A stretch of DNA of 55,712 bases. Origin: DASWOJ01 sp964242415. Its GTDB lineage: Bacteria; Pseudomonadota; Alphaproteobacteria; Acetobacterales; Acetobacteraceae. Below, piece after piece: positions 16,409 through 24,933 of the stretch. The position numbers and the translations under genes are program-made. Under the pieces are notes generated by a model. The model was not told where the DNA came from and did not search any database. It saw only the letters and a program-made list of their open reading frames with translations. The stretch is taken from assembly GCA_964242415.1 (NCBI GenBank), contig CAXTAT010000035.1:1-55712 (forward strand), given 5' to 3'. How positions within the stretch are numbered: the stretch's first letter is position 1; each line of letters opens with the position of its first letter.

Positions 16409-17179
16409 ATGGTAACCACCTCCATCGCCGTCAACGAGACGCCGCTCGTGCTGTACGTGCTGCGCCGGGCCGATGACGCGCTGGTGCTGGGCCACCGCCT
16501 GTCCGAGTGGATCGGCCACGGCCCGACGCTGGAGGAGGAGATGGCGCTCGGCAACATCGGCCTAGACCTGCTGGGCCAGGCGCGGTCGCTGTATGCCTAC
16601 GCCGCCGAGGCCGAGGGCGCCGGCAATGACGAGGACCGCTTTGCCTACCTGCGCGACGCCCCGCAATACCGCAACCTGCTGCTGGCCGAGCAGCCGAACG
16701 GCGACTTCGCGCAGACCATGGTGCGGCAGTTGTTCTACTCCGCCTTCGCCGACCCGTTCTGGCGCGCGATGATGGCCAGCACCGACGCCACCCTCGCCGC
16801 CATCGCCGCGAAGTCCGAGAAGGAGAGCGCCTACCACCTGCGCCACGCGTCCGAGTGGGTGATCCGCCTGGGCGACGGCACTGCCGAGAGCCACCGCCGC
16901 GCGCAGGACGCGGTGGACGCATTGTGGCCCTACACCGGCGAGCTGTTCGAGGCCGACGCCGCCGAGCAGGGACTGTCCAGCGCCGTCATCGACCCGGCCA
17001 CGGTGCGTGCCGAGTGGGACCGCTCGGTTGACGCCGTGCTGGCGCGCGCGACGCTGGCCCGGCCCGGCGGCGGCTGGATGCAGACCGGCGGCCGGTCCGG
17101 GCGGCACTCCGAGCACCTCGGCCACCTGCTCAGCACCCTGCAGCACCTGCAGCGCAGCTACCCCGGGGCAACCTGGTGA
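16409..17179 (+). CDS. paaC: 1,2-phenylacetyl-CoA epoxidase subunit PaaC
   Basis: 256-residue structural partner of PaaA: a ferritin-like four-helix bundle that lost its metal site. Family sequence includes LVLGHRLSEWIGHGPTLEEE, MALGNIGLDLLGQARSLYAY, and SEKESAYHLRHASEWVIRLGDGT. It ends in GRSGRHSEHLGHLLSTLQHLQRSYPGA, the usual PaaC C-terminus. The ATG at 16409 is preceded by a weak ribosome site. Its stop overlaps the GTG start of paaD by four bases. Confidence 0.97.
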   Translation: MVTTSIAVNETPLVLYVLRRADDALVLGHRLSEWIGHGPTLEEEMALGNIGLDLLGQARSLYAYAAEAEGAGNDEDRFAYLRDAPQYRNLLLAEQPNGDFAQTMVRQLFYSAFADPFWRAMMASTDATLAAIAAKSEKESAYHLRHASEWVIRLGDGTAESHRRAQDAVDALWPYTGELFEADAAEQGLSSAVIDPATVRAEWDRSVDAVLARATLARPGGGWMQTGGRSGRHSEHLGHLLSTLQHLQRSYPGATW

Positions 17180-17673
17180 CCCTGCGCAACCCGGACACCC
17201 TGCGGGAGCGGGCGCTGCACGCCGTATCGCAGGTGTGCGACCCGGAGATCCCCGTGCTCACCATCGCCGACCTGGGCGTGCTGCGGGAGGTCCGGGTCGA
17301 GGACGGGCGCGTCGAGGTCGCCATCACCCCCACCTACTCCGGCTGCCCCGCCATGAGCACCATCCAGCTCGACATCGAGATGGCGCTGGAGCAGGCCGGC
17401 ATCCCCGGCGGCCGGGTGCGCCTGGTGCTGTCCCCCGCCTGGACCACGGACTGGATGACCGAGGACGGGCGGCGCAAGCTGCGGGAGTACGGCATCGCCC
17501 CGCCGCAACGCGGTGCCGGCCGCCGGGCGCTGTTCGGCCAGGACCAGGTGGAGTGCCCGGTGTGCGGCTCCCCCGACACGGCCCTGCTGTCCGAGTTCGG
17601 CTCGACCTCCTGCAAGGCGCTATGGCGCTGCAAGGCCTGCCGCGAACCGTTCGACTACTTCAAGTGCCACTGA
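17176..17673 (+). CDS. paaD: PaaD, phenylacetate epoxidase Fe-S maturation protein
   Basis: 165-residue protein with an N-terminal MIP18/DUF59-type domain (VCDPEIPVLTIADLGVLR, then PTYSGCPAMSTIQLDIE). A C-terminal zinc-ribbon-like tail has paired cysteines (CPVCGSPDT, then CKALWRCKACREPF). PaaD is needed for assembly of the iron-sulfur/iron centres of the epoxidase, probably on PaaE. The GTG start overlaps the paaC stop (GTGA). A 200-bp gap with a MITE-like repeat separates it from paaE, unusual for this operon. Confidence 0.95.
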   Translation: MTLRNPDTLRERALHAVSQVCDPEIPVLTIADLGVLREVRVEDGRVEVAITPTYSGCPAMSTIQLDIEMALEQAGIPGGRVRLVLSPAWTTDWMTEDGRRKLREYGIAPPQRGAGRRALFGQDQVECPVCGSPDTALLSEFGSTSCKALWRCKACREPFDYFKCH

Positions 17674-17695
17674 CCCCCGATGCCGGCCGTCACCT

Positions 17696-17850
17696 GCTCC
17701 GACCGGTCTGCTCATTCTCCCATCCGTCATTGCGACGCGGCAATCCAGGGGACGCAATACCGGAGCGCAGCCCTCGCCGCCCTGGATTGCCGCGCCGAAG
17801 CCGGCTCGCAATGACGGCAGCCGGTTGCAAGCAGTCTCGCAAAGGTCAGG
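17696..17850. repeat. MITE-like dispersed repeat, copy 2, inside the paa operon
   Basis: Inner inverted ends GTCATTGCGACGCGG (17726) and CTCGCAATGAC (to 17815) lie within outer GCTCCGACCGG and AAAGGTCAGG. Inserted between paaD and paaE, it may lower or uncouple paaE expression. About 12 bases of the left inner arm are missing compared with the other copies. Confidence 0.8.
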
Positions 17851-17877
17851 CCAGATGTTGGTTGGCATGACCCCGCG

Positions 17878-18954
17878 ATGAGCACCCCGCGCTTCCACAA
17901 GCTGCGCGTCGCCGACCTGCGGCGGGAGACGCCGGATGCGGTGTCCATCGCCTTCGACATCCCGCCCGGCCTGCGGCGAGACTACCGTTTCGCAGGCGGG
18001 CAGTACCTGACCCTCCGCACCGCCATCGGCGGCGAGGAGGTCCGCCGGTCCTATTCGATCTGCTCCGGCCCGGACGATGGCGAGCTTCGCATCGCGGTCA
18101 AGCGCGTGGACGGCGGCCTGTTCTCCACCTGGGCGAACAGCGGCATCCACGCCGGCGACATGCTTGACGTGATGACGCCGACCGGGCGGTTCGGCATCGC
18201 CCCGGCGCCGGGCGAGGGACGCGTGCATGTCGGGTTCGCCGCCGGGTCGGGGATCACGCCCATCCTGTCGATCATGCGCGGCATCCTGTCGGGTGAGCCG
18301 GACAGCCGGGTGTTCCTGTTCTACGGCAACCGCTCGACGGGCGACATGCTGTTCCACGCGGACTTGGAGGAGCTGAAGGACCGCTACATGGGGCGGCTGG
18401 CGGTGTTCCACGTCCTGTCGCAGGAGCAGCAGGACGTGCCGATCCTCAACGGCCGGCTGGACGCGGCGAAGGTCCGGCTGCTGCTGCGCCACATGGTGCC
18501 CGCCGCGGACGTGGACCACGCCTTTCTGTGCGGCCCCAGCGGCATGGGCGACGAGATCGAGGCGACCTTGTGGGACCTGGGCCTCAAGCCGGAGCAGGTC
18601 CATGTCGAGCGGTTCGTCTCCACCCTCGGCGGCAAGCCGCGCCCGAAGCCGGCGCCGGTGCGGGCCGATGCCCCCCACGCCGTCGCCACCCTGGTGGTGG
18701 ACGGCAAGCGCAGCGAGGTTCCGGTCGCGGCGGGCGAGTCGGTGCTGGACGCGGCGCTGCGGGCGGGGCTGGACCTGCCGTATGCCTGCAAGGGCGGCAT
18801 GTGCAGCACCTGCCGGGCGCGCGTGCTGGACGGCGCCGTCACGATGGCGGTGAACTTCTCGCTGGAACCGTGGGAGGTCGCGGCCGGGTTCGTGCTGACC
18901 TGCCAGGCGCAGCCGACCAGCCCGCGCGTGGTGATCGACTACGATCATGTTTAG
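17878..18954 (+). CDS. paaE: 1,2-phenylacetyl-CoA epoxidase reductase subunit PaaE
   Basis: 358-residue reductase that passes electrons from NADPH to the PaaA di-iron centre. It has an N-terminal ferredoxin-reductase module with the FAD motif RRSYSICSGP (about residue 58) and the NAD(P)-binding GFAAGSGITPILSI. A C-terminal plant-type 2Fe-2S domain carries the cluster motif CKGGMCSTC at about residue 303, with a fourth cysteine in LTCQA near the end. ATG at 17878; the ribosome site is weak. It is separated from paaD by a MITE-like repeat and may have its own promoter. Confidence 0.97.
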   Translation: MSTPRFHKLRVADLRRETPDAVSIAFDIPPGLRRDYRFAGGQYLTLRTAIGGEEVRRSYSICSGPDDGELRIAVKRVDGGLFSTWANSGIHAGDMLDVMTPTGRFGIAPAPGEGRVHVGFAAGSGITPILSIMRGILSGEPDSRVFLFYGNRSTGDMLFHADLEELKDRYMGRLAVFHVLSQEQQDVPILNGRLDAAKVRLLLRHMVPAADVDHAFLCGPSGMGDEIEATLWDLGLKPEQVHVERFVSTLGGKPRPKPAPVRADAPHAVATLVVDGKRSEVPVAAGESVLDAALRAGLDLPYACKGGMCSTCRARVLDGAVTMAVNFSLEPWEVAAGFVLTCQAQPTSPRVVIDYDHV

Positions 18955-19037
18955 CGCGGTTTGCTGTAGCCTTTCCTTAACCTCCGAACGGTAATCAGGG
19001 TGGGAGGCCCGGCTCGTGTCGAGCCAGAGAGGCAACC

Positions 19038-19289
19038 ATGCCATCCATCAGTTCTTCCGGCAGTTCTTCCGGCTCCAATGCTTCGACCGCGGCCGCCGAT
19101 GCCGCCGCGGACCGCGTCACGGACGCTGCCCTCACTAAGGCAGCCGCATTGCTGGCGACCGATACGAAGGCAAAAGCGTCAGCGGGCGTGCTCCGCACAG
19201 ACCAGAAAGCCGTCACCCAGGCGACCGCCGCGGCGGCAAAGGCGGATACCCAGGTCAGCAAGGACGGCAAGGTGAATGTCGTAACCTAA
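19038..19289 (+). CDS. small Ala/Ser/Thr-rich hypothetical protein, 83 aa
   Basis: Low-complexity N-terminus (SSSGSSSGSNAS) followed by an Ala-rich helix-prone region (ALTKAAALLATDTKAKASAG, then DQKAVTQATAAAAKADTQV) and a KDGKVNVVT tail. The ATG is preceded by GAGAGG. It has no signal peptide or known domain. Composition suggests a small coiled or disordered protein; family unknown to me. It sits alone between paaE and a repeat. Confidence 0.6.
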   Translation: MPSISSSGSSSGSNASTAAADAAADRVTDAALTKAAALLATDTKAKASAGVLRTDQKAVTQATAAAAKADTQVSKDGKVNVVT

Positions 19290-19326
19290 ACAGCGGTTCG
19301 ACGCAGATGGCGCAATACCAGCCGCC

Positions 19327-19530
19327 CTCTGCTCTGACCGGCTGCCCGTCCCGTCATTCGTCATTGCCCCGCTTGTCATTGCCCCGCTTGTCATTGCGAG
19401 AAGCGCTTGCGACGCGGCAATCCAGGGGTGCCAGACCGGAACTGCCGCCGATGCACCCCTGGACTGCCGCACCGAAACCGGCTCGCAACGAGGGCGCCCG
19501 ACCCGATGCAGCGTCGTAAGCCTCAGAGCA
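19327..19530. repeat. MITE-like dispersed repeat, copy 3
   Basis: Outer ends CTCTGCTCTGACC and CCTCAGAGCA; the inner left end is tandemly repeated (GTCATTGCCCCGCTT twice, then GTCATTGCGAG) and the right end is CTCGCAACGAG. It lies at the convergent junction with paaK and could terminate both sides. Confidence 0.8.
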
Positions 19531-19569
19531 AAGGGCCATCGGTCCCACCCTGCTGCGGCAGCCCGCCAA

Positions 19570-20874
19570 TCAGCCCGCCCGCACCCGCCGGTCGATCACC
19601 CGCCGCACCTTGCCCAGCGACCGTTCCAGCGTGCCCGGCGGCTCCACCACCACCCGCGCCGTCACGCCAACCGTGTTCTTGATGCTCAACGCCGCCAGCC
19701 CCGCCCCATCCAGCAGCCCCGCCCCATCCCAGTGCTCCACCCGGCACTCGGCATGCACCGCCATCTCGTCCATCCGCCCCTCCCGCGTCAGCACGATCTG
19801 GAAGTGCCCGCCGCACCACGGCTGCGCCAGCAGCAGCTCCTCGATCTGCGTCGGGAACACGTTCACCCCGCGCAGGATCAGCATGTCGTCCGACCGCCCC
19901 GTCACCTTCTCCATCCGCCGGAACCCCGGCCGCGCCGTGCCCGGCAACAGCCGCGTCAGATCCCGCGTGCGGTAGCGTATCACCGGCAACGCCTCCTTGG
20001 TCAGCGAGGTGAACACCAGCTCGCCCATCTCGCCATCCGGCAGCACCGCGCCGGTCTCGGGGTCGATCACCTCGGGATAGAAGTGGTCCTCCCAGATGTG
20101 CAGCCCGTCCTTGGTCTCGACGCACTCCTGCGCGACGCCGGGGCCGATCACCTCCGACAACCCGTAGATGTCCACCGCCTGGATGGCGAAGCTCGCCTCG
20201 ATCTCCTGCCGCATCGCGTTGGTCCAGGGTTCGGCGCCGAAGATGCCCACCTTCAGCGAGGTCCGCCGCGGGTCCAGGCCCCGGCGGGTGAACTCGTCCA
20301 GGATCGCCAGCATGTAGCTCGGCGTGACCATGATGACCTCGGGCTTGAAGTCCTCGATGCACTGCACCTGCCGCTCGGTCATGCCGCCGGACATCGGCAC
20401 CACGGCGCAGCCCAGCCGCTCCGCCCCGGCATGCGCGCCGAGGCCGCCGGTGAACAGCCCGTAGCCATAGGCATTGTGCAGCGTCATGCCCGCCCGCCCG
20501 CCGGCGGCGTGGATGGAGCGCGCCATCACGCCCGCCCACATCTCCAGGTCGCCCTGCGTATAGCCGACCACGACCGGCTTGCCCGTGGTGCCCGACGAGC
20601 CGTGCAGCCGCGCCACCCGGTCCCGCGGCACGGCGAGCAGGCCAAACGGGTAGGTGTCGCGGAACGCCGCCTTGGTCATGAATGGGAACCGCGCGAGGTC
20701 GGGCAGGTCGCGGAAGTCCGACGGATGCACCCCGGCGGCGTCGAAGGCGGCCCGATGGTGCGGCACGTTGCCGTACGCGTGGTTTAGCGACCAGGCCATG
20801 CGCCGGCGCTGCAAGGCCCGGACCTCATCGCGCGATGCGCGCTCGATGGGGTCAAGCACGCCGCCGGCGGGCAC
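19570..20874 (-). CDS. paaK: phenylacetate-CoA ligase
   Basis: 434-residue AMP-forming ligase that activates phenylacetate to phenylacetyl-CoA, the entry step of the pathway. Conserved blocks: LHGSSGTTGKPVVVGYT (P-loop-like ATP motif), PSYMLAILDEF, IYGLSEVIGPGVAQEC, RYRTRDLTRLLPG, and GRSDDMLILRGVNVFPTQIEE. The C-terminal SLGKVRRVIDRR contains the catalytic lysine. The GTG at 20874, nine bases after the paaG stop, gives the normal family length; GTG at 20859 is an alternative. It is the second gene of a paaG-paaK operon facing the paaABCDE operon. Confidence 0.95.
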   Translation of the reverse strand: MPAGGVLDPIERASRDEVRALQRRRMAWSLNHAYGNVPHHRAAFDAAGVHPSDFRDLPDLARFPFMTKAAFRDTYPFGLLAVPRDRVARLHGSSGTTGKPVVVGYTQGDLEMWAGVMARSIHAAGGRAGMTLHNAYGYGLFTGGLGAHAGAERLGCAVVPMSGGMTERQVQCIEDFKPEVIMVTPSYMLAILDEFTRRGLDPRRTSLKVGIFGAEPWTNAMRQEIEASFAIQAVDIYGLSEVIGPGVAQECVETKDGLHIWEDHFYPEVIDPETGAVLPDGEMGELVFTSLTKEALPVIRYRTRDLTRLLPGTARPGFRRMEKVTGRSDDMLILRGVNVFPTQIEELLLAQPWCGGHFQIVLTREGRMDEMAVHAECRVEHWDGAGLLDGAGLAALSIKNTVGVTARVVVEPPGTLERSLGKVRRVIDRRVRAG

Positions 20875-20882
20875 GGTTGCAG

Positions 20883-21662
20883 TCAGCCGGGCCGGCCGGT
20901 GAACCGCGGCTGCCGCTTTTCCAGGAACGCCTGCACGCCCTCCGCGTGATCGGGGGTCGCCCCAGCCTGCCGCTGCAAGTCCCGCTCCAGGTCGAGCTGC
21001 TGGTCGAGCGTGTGCCCGGCCGATGCCGCCAGGGCACGCTTGGTCAGCGCCAGCCCCTGCGTCGGCTGCGTGGCGAGGCGCGCGGTCAGCGCCTCCGCCT
21101 CGGCCAGCAGCGCGTCGTCGTCCACGGCACGCCAGATCAGCCCCCACTCCGCCGCCTGCTCCCCCGTCAGCGGCTCGGCGAGCAGCGCCAGGCCGCGGGC
21201 GCGCGCCTCGCCGACCAGCCGCGGCAGGAACCAGGTGCCCCCGGCGTCCGGAACCAGCCCGATCCTGGCGAACGCCTGCACGAACGGCGCCGACCGCGCG
21301 GCGAGCACGATGTCGCAGGCCAGGGCGACGTTGGCCCCCGCGCCGGCCGCCACGCCGTTCACGGCGCACACGACCGGCTTGGGCAGGGAGCGCAGGCGGC
21401 GTACCAGCGGATTGTAGTACTGCTCCAGCGCGCCGCCGAGGTTGGGGTCGCCGGACCCCAGGTCGGACAAGTCCTGCCCGGCGCAGAACGCACGGCCCTC
21501 GCCGGTCAGCAGGATGGCGCGGCAGCCCTCGTCCTCCGCCGCGGCATCCAGGGCCAGGCGCAACGCGGCATGCATCTCCACGTTGAACGCGTTCAGCCGG
21601 GCCGGCCGGTTCAGGACGATCTTGTGCCAGCCGGCATGGTGCTCCACTCGGATCGGCAGCAT
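20883..21662 (-). CDS. paaG: PaaG, 2-(1,2-epoxyphenyl)acetyl-CoA isomerase
   Basis: 259-residue crotonase-fold enzyme that isomerises the ring epoxide of phenylacetyl-CoA to the oxepin. Paralogue-specific sequence: GRAFCAGQDLSDL, ALEQYYNPLVRRLRSLPKPVVC, NGVAAGAGANVALACDIVLAA (oxyanion hole), and IGLVPDAGGTWFLPRLVG with the catalytic Asp. This is a clear PaaG rather than PaaF. The ATG at 21662 follows AGGGGGA; an ATG at 21686 is also in frame. It is the first gene of paaG-paaK. Confidence 0.94.
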   Translation of the reverse strand: MLPIRVEHHAGWHKIVLNRPARLNAFNVEMHAALRLALDAAAEDEGCRAILLTGEGRAFCAGQDLSDLGSGDPNLGGALEQYYNPLVRRLRSLPKPVVCAVNGVAAGAGANVALACDIVLAARSAPFVQAFARIGLVPDAGGTWFLPRLVGEARARGLALLAEPLTGEQAAEWGLIWRAVDDDALLAEAEALTARLATQPTQGLALTKRALAASAGHTLDQQLDLERDLQRQAGATPDHAEGVQAFLEKRQPRFTGRPG

Positions 21663-21764
21663 GAGCCTGTCCCCCTGTCCCGCCATCCTCGTCGCGGACC
21701 TGTCTGCCGCCAGCCCCGGCGCAAGGCCCGGCGATTGGTCAGCCTTGCATGGCCCGTGTCAATG

Positions 21765-22194
21765 CTAAGCAGCCTTATTTAGCTTGCCACACGGGTGCGG
21801 CGTTTGGCGGTCTTTGTCGAGCTGCTTGACGGAGTCCCGGATGCCAGTGTCGAGTTCGCCTGCGTCCTTGAAGGTGTGATGGGCCAGGCGGTGCCGCCCG
21901 ATCTCCGCCCGCAAGCACGGCAGCAGCCGGTTGGCGCAGTCCTCCACGGGGCCGGCGCAGCAACACGCCTGCCTTCAAGGCCCACTCGGCCGGCGCCAGG
22001 CCAAGCGCCAGGGACAAGCGCAACGCATTCAACCCGCGCTTGCTGAACCATCCCCGCCACTGCCGAACTGCGTCCGGCGTGACGCCGAACGCCGCCGCAA
22101 GCTGGTCCAACCCTGCAGGGCCAGCAGGATCGTGTGCGCCCGGCCAGCCGTGACCGCTGCCCAGCAAACACCAGAGATGGCCCGCCCTTGCCAT
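21765..22194 (-). mobile_element. degenerate IS630-type transposase remnant
   Basis: One minus-strand frame carries a helix-turn-helix (LDQLAAAFGVTPDAVRQWRG, followed by FSKRGLNAL) like the N-terminus of IS630-family transposases. About 100 bases later a different frame carries a C-terminal-like end (LRAEIGRHRLAHHTFKDAGE, followed by LDTGIRDSVKQLDKD). The DDE catalytic core between them is absent. I read this as an internally deleted, frameshifted copy; family placement is by pattern only and terminal inverted repeats were not found. Confidence 0.45.
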
Positions 22195-22318
22195 CCGTGC
22201 AAAGGTCCGGGAACGCCTGCTTAGGTAGATTCCGAGCCTGCCTTGGCGTCCTCGGGTTAGGCTACTGTCCGTTATGAGAGCGCTTGCGGCGACGTCTCAG
22301 ACCGTAGGACAAGCAACC

Positions 22319-22564
22319 ATGAACGGCGTAAGTTCGACAAGCAACATCGATGGTGTGCAGTCCGCTCTAATCGCTGGCGCCAACGCGTTCGTCAAATCCC
22401 AGCAAATCCGGCTGGGGGGCGTCCACCATCTCTCCAAAGCCATGGCAGACATGGCACGGACGCATCTGAACCGCTCCATATCCAAACTGGAAAGACCTGA
22501 GTGGCGCGAAGTCGCCGCCGGGACGCGCTGGAAGTTCAGAAGCCACATGCAATCAAACCCATGA
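22319..22564 (+). CDS. small hypothetical protein, possibly phasin-like
   Basis: 81 residues from an ATG preceded by AGGA. A predicted amphipathic helix (ALIAGANAFVKSQQIRLGGV, then HHLSKAMADMARTHLNRSI) resembles the central part of short phasin-type granule proteins, but the match is weak. A basic C-terminus follows (RPEWREVAAGTRWKFRSH). Base composition is less GC-rich than the neighbouring operons, and it lies in a decayed region, so it may itself be a remnant. Confidence 0.4.
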   Translation: MNGVSSTSNIDGVQSALIAGANAFVKSQQIRLGGVHHLSKAMADMARTHLNRSISKLERPEWREVAAGTRWKFRSHMQSNP

Positions 22565-22710
22565 ACGAACTTATCATTCGCACTGGAAAGCTGACCGACG
22601 CATCGATGGTTTTGTGCCAGCAAGCGAGGGCGCCGATCACCGCGTAAGTGCCTCATGCCGTCTTGAACTACGATCCCCCGGCTGTCTAGTGGTTCATGCA
22701 GCGACAGACG

Positions 22711-22882
22711 CAGCACGAATTGCTCCGCTTCGGACTGGCAGCCGAAGGATGGCGATTACGCAGTGACCAATTGGTTTACCTCGGTCCACCCGCGGGGCAC
22801 GCTGTTCGTTCGCAACCTGATCGTGGCCCGCACCGCCTATAAGCCGCGGGTCAGCTTGCTGAATGCCTCCTTCTGCTCGTAG
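22711..22882 (+). pseudogene. arylamine N-acetyltransferase C-terminal fragment
   Basis: Frame 22745-22882 reads KDGDYAVTNWFTSVHPRG then FVRNLIVARTAY, the pattern of the domain-2 end of arylamine N-acetyltransferases, where DYxVANWYxSTHPxSxFVxNLxVAR is usual. Preceding bases fit the family better in another frame (QHELLRFGLAAEGW), implying a frameshift. The catalytic Cys-His-Asp portion is missing. Confidence 0.55.
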
Positions 22883-23016
22883 GCCGGACGGCAGACTTGA
22901 GGAGCGCACCCGACCTGAAGCATCCGCGCTGGGCGGGTTCCGGAGAACGTGACGACGTCGTGGCAGCACGCACTGGTTTCAGTCGAAAGCCGAACGTCTT
23001 TCTTGTGGAGAACACT

Positions 23017-23562
23017 ATGCCCGATCATAACCTACCCAAGATTTGGGAAGATCATTGCGCCTGCGAGTTCGGCACGCCAGACGTTGACGGAGCCATGGCC
23101 ACCATGGTCGCCGAGCCTTATGTCAATCATATTCCCACCATGACCGGCGGCGTCGGGCACGCTCAGGTCACGCGTTTCTACCGCGACCATCTTGTCGGTG
23201 CCGTTCCGGCAGACTTCCACCTTATTCCGATTAGCCGCACCATCGGCGCCGATAGCCTGGTGGATGAGATGGTCTGTAGCTTCACCCACACGCGCGAGAT
23301 CGACTGGATGCTCCCTGGCATTCCGCCCACGGGCCACCTGGTTGAGGTGCCGGTGGTCGCAATTGTCAAGTTCCGCGATGGAAAGATCGCGCACGAACAC
23401 ATCTACTGGGATCAAGCGTCAGTCCTGGTGCAAATCGGCAAGCTCGACCCAGCCGGCCTACCCGTCACTGGGGCTGAGGCCGCACGCAAGGTGCTGGACA
23501 AGACGCTGCCCAGCAACGGACTCATGTCCAATTGGACTGACAGAACGCTTGTGCACGCTTGA
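23017..23562 (+). CDS. SnoaL-like/NTF2-family ester cyclase-type protein
   Basis: 181-residue protein of the nuclear-transport-factor-2 fold, related to SnoaL-like cyclases and often annotated next to carboxymethylenebutenolidases. It contains IWEDHCACEFGTPDVDGAM, PYVNHIPTMTGGVGHAQVT, SRTIGADSLVDEM, and HIYWDQASVLVQIGKLDP near the end. The conserved His and Asp residues of this fold are present. The ATG at 23017 has GTGGAG at good spacing, and earlier in-frame ATGs lead to unconserved sequence. It is the only intact gene in a decayed stretch with lower GC than the surroundings. Substrate unknown. Confidence 0.8.
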   Translation: MPDHNLPKIWEDHCACEFGTPDVDGAMATMVAEPYVNHIPTMTGGVGHAQVTRFYRDHLVGAVPADFHLIPISRTIGADSLVDEMVCSFTHTREIDWMLPGIPPTGHLVEVPVVAIVKFRDGKIAHEHIYWDQASVLVQIGKLDPAGLPVTGAEAARKVLDKTLPSNGLMSNWTDRTLVHA

Positions 23563-23829
23563 CTGGCCGCTTCACGTCGGGCGCCAAGAACGTAGCCTTG
23601 CTGCAATTCGAAATCGCATCGCAAGATGGCAGTCCCCTCTCCGAAGTCTTCTGCGACAAACCTTTGGCGTCGCAGAGGACGTATGGCTCGCCCTGGCCAT
23701 GATCGCGCCGACGATGGCGATGCGGTCGCAGGGAGGGCGACTGCTCTCCGGTTAATCCATCATTATCAAGTTACGGTTGGCCTTGCCGGCGTCGTGATGA
23801 TGACCCGGTAGCGGAACCGACGGGGCCGG
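23563..23829. other. intergenic stretch with a possible coding remnant
   Basis: In one plus frame 23565-23705 reads TGRFTSGAKNVALLQFEIAS then QDGSPLSEVFCDKPL before a stop, protein-like but unrecognised and without a start codon. No other feature is visible. Confidence 0.25.
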
Positions 23830-24678
23830 TCAGCGGAGGAAACTGCCTCCGTCCCCCAGGAGCAGCACATGGCCGTCTGGATCGTGCATCACCGCAGCCC
23901 TGGCGCCATCCGCCAAGTCAACGGCTCCAGGGTGACTGGCCAGGTTATCCACCTGGAACACCAGCCGGCTCGCAGCGATGTCCTGCGGCTGCATCGGCGG
24001 CGCCGGGCGACCCGGCGGAGTGCGGTAGCCCAGCAGCTCGACATGCGGGGCGGGCCGCGCCGGCGCCAGCGCCACCACGTCCACCCGGGCGCCGTCCAGC
24101 CCGTCCAGCGCGTCCTGCGCCGGCCCGGCGTTAACCTGGCGGGCGGCGATCCGCAGGCCGAGCGTTCCGGCATAGAATGCGCTGCTGCGCCCGGCGTCGC
24201 TGACCGAGATGGCGGAGTGGTCGATGCCGCCAGCCGTCGCCGGATCGGGCTGGGTGAGGGCGATCAACTCCAGCGGGTGGCCGTCGCCGTCGCGGAACTT
24301 GTAGGCGCTGGTGCCGCCAGGCAGGGCTTGCGGGCCGCCGCGGGTGATCGGGGTGAACGGGTGGCGGGCCAGCCGGGCATAGGCCGCGGCCATGTCATCC
24401 ACCGCCAAGGCGCAGTGCTGGAACCAAAGGTCATTGCTACGGCTGCCCGGCGGGTAAGCGGCGCCGGGCGGATCGAATGCCGCCAACTCCAGCACCTGGC
24501 CGCCCCGGCGCAGCCGGACCGTGCGCAGGCTGGACGCGCCGAGCAGCCTGGCCATGGCAGGGTCCGCCTCGCAGGCCGCCTCAAGCACCCCGAAGCCGAG
24601 TGCCCCGGTGTAGAACGCCTCGGCCCCCGCCAGGTCGCTCACCGTCAGGCTGATCCGCAGCAGCCGCAATGCCTTCAC
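23830..24678 (-). CDS. VOC family protein, two glyoxalase-like modules
   Basis: 282 residues forming two vicinal-oxygen-chelate modules. The first begins LLRISLTVSDLAGAEAFYTG and ends YKFRDGDGHPLELI; the second begins GIDHSAISVSDAGRSSAFYA and ends MHDPDGHVLLLG. The paired beta-alpha-beta-beta-beta layout and metal-ligand-like His/Glu positions (HPLEL, IDHS, HVELL) suggest a metal-dependent lyase or dioxygenase, but a binding role is also possible. No operon partner: a repeat lies upstream and convergent intergenic DNA downstream. Confidence 0.85.
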   Translation of the reverse strand: MKALRLLRISLTVSDLAGAEAFYTGALGFGVLEAACEADPAMARLLGASSLRTVRLRRGGQVLELAAFDPPGAAYPPGSRSNDLWFQHCALAVDDMAAAYARLARHPFTPITRGGPQALPGGTSAYKFRDGDGHPLELIALTQPDPATAGGIDHSAISVSDAGRSSAFYAGTLGLRIAARQVNAGPAQDALDGLDGARVDVVALAPARPAPHVELLGYRTPPGRPAPPMQPQDIAASRLVFQVDNLASHPGAVDLADGARAAVMHDPDGHVLLLGDGGSFLR

Positions 24679-24718
24679 GGAAGCCAGGCTCCACGCCAGG
24701 CTATGTCAACCGCCCGTG

Positions 24719-24891
24719 GGTCTGACCGGTGAAGGCATGCCATCATCGCGAGCCGCGCTGAAGGCATGCCGTCATTGCGAGCCGCGCTTGCGGCGTGGCA
24801 ATCCAGGAAGGCAAGCGCGGTCCCTGGCTCCTGGACTGCCGCGCCGAAGCCGGCTCGCAATGACAATACAAATCGGGCTTGCAGCGGTCAC
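24719..24891. repeat. MITE-like dispersed repeat, copy 4, with duplicated left end
   Basis: Outer ends TCTGACCGGTG and GCAGCGGTCA match copy 1. The inner left end is present twice (GGCATGCCATCATCGCGAGC and GGCATGCCGTCATTGCGAGC), and the right end is CTCGCAATGAC. It lies between the VOC and lactonase genes. Confidence 0.8.
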
Positions 24892-24933
24892 GGGCAAAGG
24901 CGGCTGGCATCGCAGCATCCGCGATGCACCCCC

